Origin: Telmatactis stephensoni
Lineage: Eukaryota > Cnidaria > Anthozoa > Actiniaria > Isophelliidae
Reading direction: 5' to 3'
Assembly: GCA_029948255.1 (NCBI GenBank)
Contig: JALIZF010001858.1
Span: 868,001-932,000 of the forward strand
Length of the DNA stretch: 64,000 nucleotides
This document shows positions 45,467 through 54,964 of the stretch, piece after piece (within the stretch, counting starts at the first letter, position 1; each line of letters begins with the position of its first letter). Below the pieces are notes generated by a model. It was not told where the DNA came from. It was given only the letters and a program-made list of their open reading frames with translations, and did no database searches. The position numbers and the translations under genes are program-made.

Positions 45467-47091
45467 TCAAAGAATCATTTCTTTTAATAAATTCACCTTT
45501 TCTTCTTCGACTTTTTCACGCTCTTCAGAAAAATCTTTCAGGAAATCAAGCATTTCAGCAGCAGATGATGGTTTTGGTGCCTTTTGGTTTTTTTTGGCCA
45601 ATTTTTTTGGCCTTTGAGGACTCTTGAGACTCACTATCATCAGAGTCGCTGTCACCAATCTGACTGTTGTCGTCATTCTGGCTGCTACTATCATCATGTG
45701 GAATAGAGCTTTCCATTGTGTATGGTGGGGTTACAGAAAAATCATTGTGTAGGCATTCATGCATGTCATCATAGTATTTCCATGATTTATTTTCATTGCC
45801 TGTTGTTGTGATCATCAATTTCTTTGAATTTCGCTGTTAGCTTCTGCCATTTCCTTAGGCATTGATCTCCAGAAACTTTACCCTGAGACCTTTCATTAAA
45901 TGACTTAGCTATTTTTTGAAAGACTTCTTTCTTAGTGGTTTTCCCTTTAAATAACTTCTTATTCTTCTTCCATGAATCAATGAGCAACTTGACGTTGTCA
46001 TGTTCCCAACGGTCTAAAGAGAACTGTTGGTTGAAAGATGCATCATCTAGGTCTGCTGGCTTAACTGTACTACATGAAGGTTGCTCTGCATCCACTGAAT
46101 TACATGCCGATTGCTCAGGGAAAAAGGGTACAGAATTAGTTACTGGTGCTGTAGAAACACAAGCTTCTGGTACAAAGTATCTGATGGTAGGAATTGATTG
46201 TCCAACACCATAATGTGCTATAAACAAAGAGGAGATTTATGATTACATTAATTAGTTAATGCTTTAAATATTAGCACATCAAGAGTAGATACTTTCTACA
46301 AAGCTACTTATTACTACTTTCTTTTATTTCCCCTTTACTGTTCTATCCAAGCTTCACCATAGAGTGAACACACGAAAACCATGAAATATTACAAATTTGT
46401 TTGTACTATGTTGTGCAATTTAGTAAATGGTGCCCATATCAAACAATGGCCATTCTAAGGATGTTCCACTTCAGTTGCAGATTTAGTGCAAATTTGTACT
46501 ATTTTGATTTCGTACAATTTCATGGTTTTAGTGTGTTCACTCTAATATTTTGCCAAAACTATGATTTCTAGTACTTCATGATGTGAAAACAGCAAAAAAT
46601 TATTATTGCATTATAAATAACTTAATATTCTATTAAAACATTTTGTGTTTAAGTATTAAAAAGGCTTTTGTCAGAAATATTTATCTGTTTAAAGGACAAC
46701 TTTGAAATTTCAGCAAACGTTTTTGGCGGGAAAAAGCTCTGGCCGTAATAGCTAGCATTTCTAGACGTTTTTACCATGACAATTTCCCAAAAAATTGAAA
46801 GATTCATATTGAGAAAAACTTGATTCTCATCCCAATACCAAAGTTTTGTAGCGATTTTAAAAGGATTTTTGAGGAGTTGGCTTTTGGTCATTTTGGCGCG
46901 AACTCCATTTTGGCTATCGATTGAATTTGATGTGGAAAGCTGGAAATTAATGCATTGTTCTAATACAATAAACAACATTTAATTACATTATCAAATTTTA
47001 AGATTTACTTACGATTCGAGCACTCATGGTTTAGTAACGACAGTAAGTCTTCCCCCTGAAAACTGCAATAAGAACATCTGACAGACGACAT
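45467..47091 (-). pseudogene. Harbinger Myb/SANT-like partner protein, frameshifted
   Basis: Exon 1 (47091-47013) encodes MSSVRCSYCSFQGEDLLSLL plus NHEC, a C2HC zinc-finger-like N terminus, and ends at C|GTAAGT. Exon 2 (from 46217) joins in phase and carries the Myb/SANT-like domain: WEHDNVKLLIDSWKKNKKLF ... CLRKWQKLTAKFKEI. After a frame change near 45800 it continues WKYYDDMHECL and an acidic Ser-rich linker. After a second change at an 11-T run (about 45588) come EMLDFLKDFSEEREKVEEEK and the stop at 45467. In this superfamily the Myb-like protein assists the transposase and DNA binding. The C2HC exon is separated by an intron that holds a MITE. Confidence 0.85.
46360..46544. mobile_element. 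MITE nested in the Harbinger element
   Basis: TAGAGTGAACACAC at the left and its complement at the right are inverted repeats that extend imperfectly through aaaaccatgaaat. TA at both edges may be the target duplication. It lies in the intron of the Myb-like gene. The ends resemble the MITE at 62064-62153. Confidence 0.85.
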
Positions 47092-47335
47092 TTTATTTTG
47101 ACAACGTGCAAGGATGATCGACCGCGTAGGTTCGAGAACCTGGGACTAGTGGAATTTCTAAATGGAAAACCAAAAAACCAGAACATTCCATTTGGAAAAT
47201 TCCGAGTATAATTTTTGGTCCACCTCTGAAGACAAACCACTTTTTCCTCAGCTTTTCCGGATGGTTTGAGCACAAAAACATTTACAATTCCAACTGAAAT
47301 AACCAGAATTTTGGAGTCAATGGAAAACGCTCATA

Positions 47336-47560
47336 AACTCCGAGTGCCTTGTTTGGACTTTCTTGAAGAAATGACGCCCGCTTGGGCCTCGCTGTACTGC
47401 CACTGATTTGGACGTTCTTAAGGAAATGGCATTTCTGCTTATTTCACCACCTTCACTACCTGGTGTAGCATAGATTCTACATGCTCTCTTTTCAAGAAGT
47501 GGCCTCCTCTATATCAGAATACCATGCTCATGAAGAAAGGGTATATTTGCTTTCATTGGG
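47336..47560. repeat. Tandem repeat array, right of the Harbinger insertion
   Basis: Continuation of the roughly 146-bp array: gactttcttgaagaaatgac ... ttaaggaaatggcatttctg at about 47356-47440, with weaker similarity beyond. Confidence 0.75.
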
Positions 47561-48000
47561 CTCGTTGGTGTACAAATGACATTACTGCTAAATACAGTGC
47601 CCAACAAGATGTTCTCTGTCTTCTGCACTCTGAAGTGTTGACATGATATGCAGTAAAAGTGCTTCTATTTATAGTGGTGCACTGTGAAGTGTGAAACTGA
47701 GCAATTCTAAATCTTGCCAGACTGAGCAAATCAGTTGGTAATATATATGAGAATCAATGAGTATTAACAATTCTGATAATTTTCTTCATACTTTTAAATG
47801 ATATTTTCTTATGTGTGCATATGATGTAGTCTCCCATGCTGTTATTCATTAGACCTTTTCCTTTAATGCCATTTCCTTTAATGCCATTCTTGTGCTACAA
47901 AGCAACAGACGAGAACTAAAAACACTGCATGAAACGTGTATTTCTAACTCACAACAAATTGTTATGTACAAGCATGTGGAAACCTATAATTATATATACT
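47560..48000. other. Non-coding spacer
   Basis: AT-rich. Contains a duplicated tttcctttaatgccat near 47870. Nothing else is seen. Confidence 0.5.
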
Positions 48001-48001
48001 C

Positions 48002-48548
48002 TTAATATTGGGTTGTATCAGAACACCTGAGTCTGGTTGACACTAGAATCGGAATCAAAAGAGGCGCTTGTGACCAGTGAGTTAAACAGGGGAGATAAAC
48101 AATTCCATTTAATGATGAGTTTTCTGATTCGCGGAGTAGAACACGGCCATTGCGATACCAACAAAATTTGTAGTTGAGCGTGTTTTTGTAAACCTTGGCT
48201 TCTTTGAGTAAGGATTGAAGGCGAGGAGTGAGATGATCGTAAATTCTCACATCTTTACTTTAGTGGAACTTTAATTAGAGAGATAACCAAGATCAGTTGG
48301 ATCCACGCTAAAAGCGCTTTTTCTGGCTGCCGTAACTTTCTGCCTGGCCATCCTTCTAACAAATTTGCAAATAATAGGGTCCAGTTTGCCGGATCGACTA
48401 CCATGGCTCAGTACCCTGTGAGCGATGTCGATATCATGAATAGAAATATCATCTGTTGTAGGCCTCGATAGAATCGATCGCTTTGGCTAGATCGCCACAC
48501 TTCGCTGAGATACTATCCAGCGAGCACTTGATATCATCAATTTCTTTA
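48002..48548 (-). pseudogene. Baculo_FP-type protein, C-terminal part
   Basis: Minus-strand frames in order: coiled-coil end (CGDLAKAIDSIEAYN), then after a frame change IHDIDIAHRVLSHGSRSGK and DPIICKFVRRMARQKVTAAR, then after another change VRIYDHLTPRLQSLLKEAKV and NYKFCWYRNGRVLLRESENS. The sequence DIAHR...IICKF...HLTP...FxWxxNGxVxLRxxE is the FP domain known from baculovirus FP25K, from many virus-like elements and from some LINE ORF1 proteins. The first break is shared with the copy at 49.6 kb, so it predates that duplication. Confidence 0.7.
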
Positions 48549-48650
48549 TTAGCAAAGTGGCCTTGAGCTGAAGCATTCGGGTCATTGACTTTCGAGCATT
48601 TGGTTGGCTCCTAAAGGAGCCATTTTTAAATTGACATTATCCAAGACGAA
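48340..48650. repeat. Duplicated blocks A (48340-48548) and B (48546-48650)
   Basis: Block A (Baculo_FP coding) is followed by B (3' region with a stem-loop) on the plus-strand map. The same blocks recur at 49477-49789 in the order B', A', same orientation, with about 97% identity by eye. Confidence 0.92.
48606..48621 (-). terminator. Histone-type 3' stem-loop, copy 1
   Basis: The minus strand reads GGCTCCTTTAGGAGCC, 6-bp stem and 4-nt loop, 15 nt after the stop of the zinc protein at 48637. It follows the metazoan histone 3' consensus GGCYCTTTTMAGRGCC apart from C at position 6 and G at position 11, which keep the stem paired. AACCAAA follows, like the usual ACCCA flank. Confidence 0.7.
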
Positions 48651-49044
48651 ATCGACGACTTTTCACGTGGTGGTTTTCGACGTGGTATCTAAACGCACCA
48701 GTGCGGGAAAAGGTTTTTCTGCAACACTTAACGGTTCCTAGCCATTTTGTCTCGTCCACTATGTATTTTCTCCATCCCAATTCTTTTTTCTTCTCTCCCC
48801 CGATGACGTGTCTCTTTCTGGCCGAGGGTTTTATCAAGATCTCGACGGTTCTTAAAAACTTGTCTTTCCTCTCTTCAATTCCTGTATCTGTCTGCTCTCT
48901 GCCATCGCTCACACTGTCATCTGCCACCGCATCCATCGGACAAGAATGGTGTTCCCATACCACGTTATCATTCCGGAAACCTAGAAAGTAGGCTTGATCT
49001 TGATCATCAATAGACAAATTGCAGACTCTGCACTTATTAGACAT
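48637..49044 (-). CDS. Small zinc-binding protein, virus-like context
   Basis: An intact 135-codon frame. The N-terminal part has a treble-clef-like Cys/His cluster (CRVCNLSI ... FLGF ... VWEHHSC). The middle is acidic and charged (DSVSDGREQTDTGIEERKDK). The C-terminal part has a second Cys/His cluster, CCRKTFSRTGAFRYHVENHH, like a C2H2 finger. A TATA box lies upstream and a histone-type stem-loop immediately downstream, so the whole transcription unit is only about 480 bp and intronless. I do not recognise a named family. A nucleic-acid-binding role is inferred from the zinc clusters. Confidence 0.65.
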   Translation of the reverse strand: MSNKCRVCNLSIDDQDQAYFLGFRNDNVVWEHHSCPMDAVADDSVSDGREQTDTGIEERKDKFLRTVEILIKPSARKRHVIGGEKKKELGWRKYIVDETKWLGTVKCCRKTFSRTGAFRYHVENHHVKSRRFRLG

Positions 49045-49075
49045 TTTGTGTAATAATGGAGTAACTGTTCAACTT

Positions 49076-49085
49076 GCTTTTATAT
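49076..49085 (-). promoter_or_regulatory. TATA box for the zinc protein gene
   Basis: The minus strand reads AATATAAAAG about 35-40 bp upstream of the ATG at 49044, giving a very short 5' leader. It is the clearest core promoter in the window. Confidence 0.6.
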
Positions 49086-49476
49086 TGTTTGGGCGGATCC
49101 AAATGTTTTCTAATACTGCTCTTATTTATACTGCCACTAAACAATTGCGCAATTACCTGGTGTTGCGTAATTGGCGGCATCATTCTAATTAGAGCGCGCG
49201 CTTTTGCCGACCGACCAATCACAGAGAACACACAACAATCACAGTAGAATCATCAGTATATATACAATACAATGGTTATCTAAAAATATTATAAAAAAAC
49301 TACATCATACTATAGATCCTATAGATGCCATTAAGACCCTATAAATACCACATATGATAAATACCACATACGATAAACTTTATTTGCCTGACCTTCGTGG
49401 TAATTCTGTTTGGCATAAAAAATGACTGTCTAGCTAACTGAGACAAACCTGAATACAAGTGATTTTCAATATTCAT

Positions 49477-49789
49477 TATTAGCAAAGCGGCCTTGAGCTG
49501 AAGCATTCGGGTCATTGACTTTCGAGCATTTGGTTGGCTCCTAAAGGAGCCGTTTTTAAATTGACATTATCCAAGACGAAATCTGCCTGGCCATCCTTCT
49601 AACAAATTTGCAAATAATAGGGTCCAGTTTGCCGGATCGACTACCATGGCTCAGTACTCTGTGAGCGATGTTGATATCATGAATAGAAATATCATCAGCT
49701 GTAGGCCTCGATAGAATCGATCGCTTTGGCTAGATCGCTGCACTTCGCTGAGATACTATCCAGCGAGCACTTGATATCATCAATTTCTT
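49477..49789. repeat. Duplicated blocks B' (49477-49582) and A' (49581-49789)
   Basis: Same sequences as A and B at 48.3-48.65 kb but in swapped order. B' ends ...gacgaaatc and runs directly into tgcctggcc of A'. Confidence 0.92.
49536..49551 (-). terminator. Histone-type 3' stem-loop, copy 2
   Basis: Minus strand GGCTCCTTTAGGAGCC, identical to copy 1, with AAAAC upstream and AACCAAA downstream. It is part of block B'. Confidence 0.65.
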
Positions 49790-49949
49790 TCATCGCCAGT
49801 TTACGAAAAGCTTCAAGGCCATCGTATTGGTCAGCCATAAAGTCCAAAGAACTCCTCCTATCAGGAGACAAGATGATGGCTGTCTCTTGAGGTTCAGGTA
49901 GCGTTACATGTTTAGACAGTGCATTTGTCAAGGCTTCCACCTCATTCAA
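49581..49949 (-). pseudogene. Baculo_FP-type protein, N-terminal part
   Basis: Starts MNEVEALTNALSKHVTLPEP and continues into a predicted coiled coil (FRKLAMKEIDDIKCSLDSIS ... LAKAIDSIEAYS). After a frame change it enters the beginning of the FP domain (DIAHR...ICKFVRRMARQ), where block B' cuts it off. Together with 48002-48548 it covers one complete gene, but both pieces contain block A. Upstream at 49960-49985 the minus strand still looks coiled-coil coding. Confidence 0.6.
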
Positions 49950-50246
49950 TGATTCGATTTCTTTTTGTAGTTTTACATTTTCTTATTTTAAGTGGGTGGT
50001 ATTAATGTTAGATATCATCTTTCCAGCCATATTGGTAAAATTTTGTGCAGGACTTATCTTGATATGACCGTTACGCTCGAAGGTCACAAGTCAAGATTTC
50101 CTGAAATAAACAATAGAACTATCATCAGTAAATATTTTTGGAAAAGTATTTCTTTTGATTGTGTCAGATACAGCATGCTTGTGTTTTATAGAGAAGCATT
50201 GGCTCACCTCACACATTGAGACCCAGAATTTATGGCTCTTACTTAC

Positions 50247-51915
50247 CACAACCAGACATATTTTTCTGTGTTGCAGGAGAAGACAAATAAATTGCTTGCC
50301 CTGCTTAGAACTCTCCCATCACCAGCAAACTTGACATAATTGAAACAAATCAAAAAATCAAATATTGTTACAATTATGAATATTATATGTTCTATTGCTT
50401 TGAATAAAGCTTGCTTAAAGCAACGTATTTGCTTCTTATAATGGGTTGTATAAGAATCTCATGGCAGATTCCAGTCAAAGCACTAATCCAAACAAATAAT
50501 AATGGTTTGGCCGTTCATGTACCACCACTTTTTCAAATTTCCCACAAAGGGGCATATTAACTATTTCTATTGTACACATGCTATAGTATTATTACATATA
50601 CCTTGATGGGAGCTTCAGTATTTTTTTCAGGTGGAAAGTCAGCCAGCTGTAAGGATCAAAATTCAATATCAGTTCGGATATTTGGACAGTGGATACATTT
50701 GAGTATGATGATAGTCTAGGAGACATTGGGTGGCGGAAAAGGTACCATGAAAGACCCCATGAGCTTAAGACAAAATTCAAGAAACCAAATGTGTCAAGAT
50801 ATCAAACCTTACATGTTTTTCAATCACTATCTGAAGCAAGTGCTTGAATGGAATCTATGCCCCAGGATTTGGGCCAGGTGTTTTCGTCACATATAGACTC
50901 CATGTTGCATCAAGTGAGTTTTGATATCTTTCTATTAGGTAAGACCTTGGCAAGCTCTCATTGACTTGCATGAGTTCGTGGTAGCCAGCCAAGGAGATGG
51001 AGTACCGATTCATGACATTTGCCTCCTTTTTAATCTCCATCAGTTGCAGGTCATCTGTTAGAGCTAAAATATAAGATTAATCAATCAAATTATTTTGAAT
51101 ATTTATCTTGAATTTAATGTGTTTTACAGATGCGAATTGCCTACATTGCCTTCTGTCGATGCTTTGTACAATTCATTTATAATGTGTAAGCAATGTCTAA
51201 TCATTGAATGTTAGTAATATTGTGGGTATACACACACAACCCCTTCTGATAAATTCTTAATTACTATGATAAGATAAATTATCTTTTCGTACCTTGACCA
51301 TTATTAGCTTTCGTTGAGGTATCTGATAAATCAGTCACAATCTTTTCTTGTGTAGTCTTTTCTTTTAGACTGATGGATGTTGTACAAAGATTAAATTTCT
51401 TACAAATTCAAAGCACATTTTCACTGTGGAATATAATGAAAGTGTGTGAGGAACGTTACCCTGTTGTGAAAAGTTTGATGTTGCGTTAGATATATTAGAC
51501 TAACAAAAGCATTAAAAACAATTCAACTTTCAAATTCAATTTCTTCATCCAAAAATTTTGACAAATGCTCACTGTTGCGACTAACAGAGCTATCAGAGGC
51601 AGGCAGAGAGATTACCATAGAGATTTAATATTTAGCATAAAACGTACTATAGTTGAATAGTAAGTATGGTATCGATCAATTATTATTGTTATTTCAGAGT
51701 TTTTAGTCCTGAGCAATTTTTAAAGAACTATTTCAAACATCCCTCACCTTAGCGAGTATAGTTGTCTCAATTGCTGCCTACGGGAAACTTCTCCGAAAGC
51801 CTTTGCTTGATTTGCAGACTGGAGGTCTGTGACAGGTGGTGTTTGGTTTTCCTTGTCCATGAAAAAGTCGTGTGGCTGAAGTTCCACCTCATCTATTTCC
51901 AGCTTATAGTGCTAG
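50247..51915 (-). pseudogene. Multi-exon gene of unknown multicopy family (RRQQLRQL/GDG type)
   Basis: Minus-strand exons with good splice sites. 51915-51748 encodes VELQPHDFFMDKENQ and AFGEVSRRQQLRQLYSLR, ending AAG|GTGAGG. A possible exon near 51600-51535 encodes SVSRNSEHLSKFLDEEIEF. 51063-50813 encodes NRYSISLAGYHELMQVNESL and LPRSYLIERYQ, then a TAG before IPFKHLLQIVIEKH. 50646-50602 is exactly 15 codons (LADFPPEKNTEAPIK). 50329-50247 starts FAGDGRVLSRASNLFVFS. This order fits a family of unknown function that I recall as multicopy in cnidarians. The TAG suggests a relic. Confidence 0.5.
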
Positions 51916-51919
51916 TCAT

Positions 51920-52400
51920 TTCTTCTTGATGAGTCTCTTTGTTCGTTGTTTTTTTTTTTTCAGATGTTTTGGAAAGTTTCACCAAGAAATTAGTCCTTCG
52001 TATTTGTAATGCCTTCGAAAGTCTTTCTGATTGGGTTAGATGATAGCCCAGTCTTGATAGACTCCTCTCTTATATTTTTGTAATACTCTTGTTTGTTTTA
52101 TCTTAAACAAGATCGAAGGTGTGATACAAATCATGACGTCAAAATGAGATGAAAGATTGTTGATTCACAGATATGTTGGATCAAATATGAAGACATAATG
52201 TATTTTAATCCTTAAAGTCAATGTAGAATAATACTGCGTGATCATGAATTTGAATGCAAAATAGATAAATAGTGAAACCATAGCAACCTAGATCAAACAT
52301 CATGTCATTCTTTTGTTTGGCGGGATGATAAATTCAAATTGGTCATGTGATGTTACTACAGCTGATCACCGAAGCATTCAAGTTGGCACAGGTCTACATT
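51920..52400. other. Non-coding spacer
   Basis: AT-rich with a T run near 51950. It is upstream of the small zinc-ribbon ORF, but no TATA box could be placed confidently. Confidence 0.4.
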
Positions 52401-52407
52401 TCAGAAC

Positions 52408-52570
52408 ATGGATACCCTTGTATTTAGTGCAACGTCGATGGTAGATCAAGACCTTTGCCCAATGTGTGCACCGACTATAGCTCAAGAAGAAGCCTACAAG
52501 ATGTCCCTATTGTGAGGAGTTGTCACCAACCAGAAATTCTGACCATTCCACACTGACCTTGAAGATCTAA
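52408..52570 (+). pseudogene. Small two-CxxC zinc-ribbon ORF with a frame change
   Basis: Begins MDTLVFSATSMVDQDLCPMC. The same frame stops early at 52514, but the next frame supplies KKPTRCPYCEELSPT and ends at TAA 52568. The paired CPxC motifs suggest a zinc ribbon of about 53 residues with a one-base break between them. A histone-type stem-loop follows 10 nt after the stop. Confidence 0.5.
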
Positions 52571-52580
52571 AAAACAAAAC

Positions 52581-52596
52581 GGCTCTTTTAGGAGCC
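52581..52596 (+). terminator. Histone-type 3' stem-loop, copy 3
   Basis: GGCTCTTTTAGGAGCC, preceded by AAAACAAAAC and followed by AACAAA. It matches the histone consensus GGCYCTTTTMAGRGCC except for G at position 11, which still pairs as G-U. Confidence 0.7.
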
Positions 52597-52599
52597 AAC

Positions 52600-53550
52600 A
52601 AATATGAAAAGTTATGACCATGAGCTTAAACAAGCGCGATTTAATGATTTCAGTTACAAAACTTTGATTCTTCCTCGAAATTTAAGAGATGTATTATTAG
52701 ATATACACACAATTATAATTATCAAACTTGGGTTCATTTTGATAACTACAGAAGAAATATTTACTGCATGAGTGTGAATAAAGAGATATTGCAGTGACGT
52801 TATAAACTGAATGCTTCGATCACTGAAATTTGCAATATGCATACATATTATTAGTAATGCTTATGTGACTTCTCATTTGGGTTCATTCTTAAACATTCTT
52901 ATTGGAAGTTTGATTCATTGTTGACGTACCAACAGTACTTGGTAAAAATTACTAACATTGACACTAAGATTTTGAGTCTCATTCAGCGTAACAAACATTT
53001 TTCACATATTTCAATAAGTGCTCGGATATTTTGATTGACAGATTGATTGACAGTATGGTAATGACATGGTATTCCCTTATGAGAATACATTACCCAATCA
53101 CGTATTGGCTTGATCATGCATGAAGTGTTGGTGCTTAAGCTGAACGTGGTAATTAGCTTGTCTGGATGTCCGTTGAACAATAGGCATTCTACGCCATGGG
53201 GGATTTTGTGGAGCACCATTCAGTTCTACAGAATGAACATAAGGTACATAGGTGCATTCTAAGACATTGTTGGATTAAAAATTCCTTATGGCATCGAGGA
53301 GAAGCCTTAAGTATATTCATATGCCACAAAGAAATTTTCATCTTAATTCCTTGTTAAACTGTTCTTGTTAACTTGTTATATCACAACTTACCTAACCACA
53401 GGGTATTCACAGGGTATGTGTATAACCAGTACTTGTTATACACGGTTTACATAGAATAGAAGACAAGTGTTTACACCTAAAAGTAAGCTTATTCTTGGTC
53501 TTTGTGTGACAATATGAGTTCTGCAAAGCATCTGCCACATGGCTGGAGTT
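52600..53550. other. Non-coding spacer
   Basis: AT-rich. A minus-strand open frame at 52983-53219 lies downstream of the Rep relic and is not recognised. Confidence 0.4.
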
Positions 53551-53557
53551 GCATTTC

Positions 53558-54809
53558 TTACTCTTCTGGTATTTGGCACCAAAACTCAAAATAACACCAA
53601 CGTATGCGCATCATCTCCGTGTTGACATGGTCGATGCCTCCACCTCTCACGCATACGAGTGGTGTGTCCGCCACCTCAAAAATGGTGTATCCTTTGCGAA
53701 GAGAATATCCTTCTGCACAAAACTTTTTGAACGGATGCATCATATCCCCCTCAAGCATTTGTAGGAAGTCTGGCTATGCTATGATAGACGGGGTTCACCT
53801 AAAATCGTTTAGCACAATAACCTCTGCGTCTTCTGCTCCCATCCATGCAAACCCACTGGTAGTGGAATTCACAAAGGCGTAGTACACAACCTTCAATGGT
53901 GCAATCATAAACAATTTGCCTGAGTTTGCAGAGCCGTAAATATAGATGTTAGAATATTTCTCCCGCCCTAGATGTAAAGCTTGCTAGAATGCATTGGCAT
54001 ATGAGGAGACATCAATGTCATTGCTCTGCAATATTTGTAAATCCGCATTTAGCCATCACTTTTCACATCTGGTGACACAATCCTTTTGGAGTTGATCTTG
54101 TAGAAGTTCGATTCTGGTTTTGCTGAGTCTGGTCTGCTTTTCCTCAGCGTCTTTTAATTCTTCAGCGATTGTCAATGTCTCATTAACTACACACAAGCCC
54201 CTGTTGGCCATAAACTGACCGAGATCAGTCTTCCCTTCACATTGTTGAGCTGCCACAAAAGCCATCAACGCTAATTGTGTATACAGGCTGTTCGTCCGTA
54301 TTATGTGTGACTTCATAAAGTGGCGCCATTTTTTGTTCTTTCCAGTATTAGTAGCTCGTCGGCGGTTTTCTATTGTGGCATTCATGTGCGTGCTTGTTCT
54401 AGGCGTGTCCTCTACACTGGGGTGTCCAGGTGATAAGAATACCTCATTTTCCTCCTTTACACAATAGCTGTAAGCATCATGGTAAATTTTATGACCACTA
54501 AAATTCACCTGAATTCCAAATCTTTGCTCCAAGGCCTGGCGTATGGCTTTCCATGTACACTTCTGACTTAACTTAATGGCCATATGGTAATGATACTGAT
54601 TACCATCAGTCTCAACCTGGATGGCATGTTTCTCTTTACAACATACATGTTTCTCATACAACATAGTGTTGAATCCTTGAGACAGTTGCCCTTGTGTCCA
54701 GCACTGCACTAGCGAAACTCTGTCTTGAATCAAAGCGGTCTACATCATCTCTACTATACGTTAGTAGGTAGACCAAATGCTGTGCACGTGTGGACAGATT
54801 TTCAGCCAT
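53558..54809 (-). pseudogene. rep: HUH-endonuclease/SF3-helicase Rep-like gene, decayed
   Basis: From ATG 54809 the frame starts MAENLSTRAQHLVYLLTYSR and changes near 54690. It then carries the HUH motif as HYH in NQYHYHMAIKL and the motif-3 Tyr in YSYCVKEE. A charged linker follows (RTRIELLQDQLQKD). From 54056 the same frame holds an SF3-like helicase domain interrupted by four in-frame stops: Walker A GSANSGKLF, with Leu where Ser/Thr is expected, Walker B EVIVLNDFR, and then MRIRWCYFEFWCQIP before the stop at 53558. HUH plus SF3 is the layout of Rep proteins of parvoviruses and related replicons, which nick and unwind DNA. I recall relatives in multiple copies in cnidarian and mollusc genomes. 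This copy cannot encode a working protein. Confidence 0.8.
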
Positions 54810-54928
54810 ACCACAACTAAAATTTCCCAGTAAGTAGTCTAATGTGGATTATGCTTTAGAGAGATCCTCCCACGGCAACGTTTTTAGTTGGCAACCAAAT
54901 ACTTTGTGAACTTTCTCTTCCTTACTAC

Positions 54929-54964
54929 AATATTTTAGGTCACGTTTGCATGACCTAAAATATT
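54929..54964. repeat. Perfect hairpin, 14-bp stem and 8-nt loop, upstream of Rep
   Basis: AATATTTTAGGTCA (929-942), loop CGTTTGCA, then TGACCTAAAATATT (951-964 of the 54-kb block). It lies about 120 bp upstream of the Rep start codon. Rep proteins of the HUH class usually nick at or beside a hairpin origin, so this is a candidate origin relic. It could also be an unrelated palindrome. Confidence 0.85.

Larger units (their letters stand above)
42835..47332. mobile_element. PIF/Harbinger DNA transposon (about 4.5 kb), nearly complete
   Basis: GAGCATTTTCCATT at the left end and GAGCGTTTTCCATT (complement at the right end) are inverted repeats. ATA at 42832-42834 and 47333-47335 is a 3-bp target duplication, as expected for this superfamily. 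Inside are a HARBI1-type transposase on the plus strand and a Myb-like partner on the minus strand, convergent. Removing the element reconstitutes a tandem-repeat unit across the site. Each gene has only one or two frame changes, one of them at a T homopolymer, so the copy is young. Confidence 0.9.

Noticed and set aside
46649..46978. Minus-strand 109-codon frame between the Myb-like exons
   Set aside because: It lies in the intron of the Myb-like gene, with AT-rich composition and no family.
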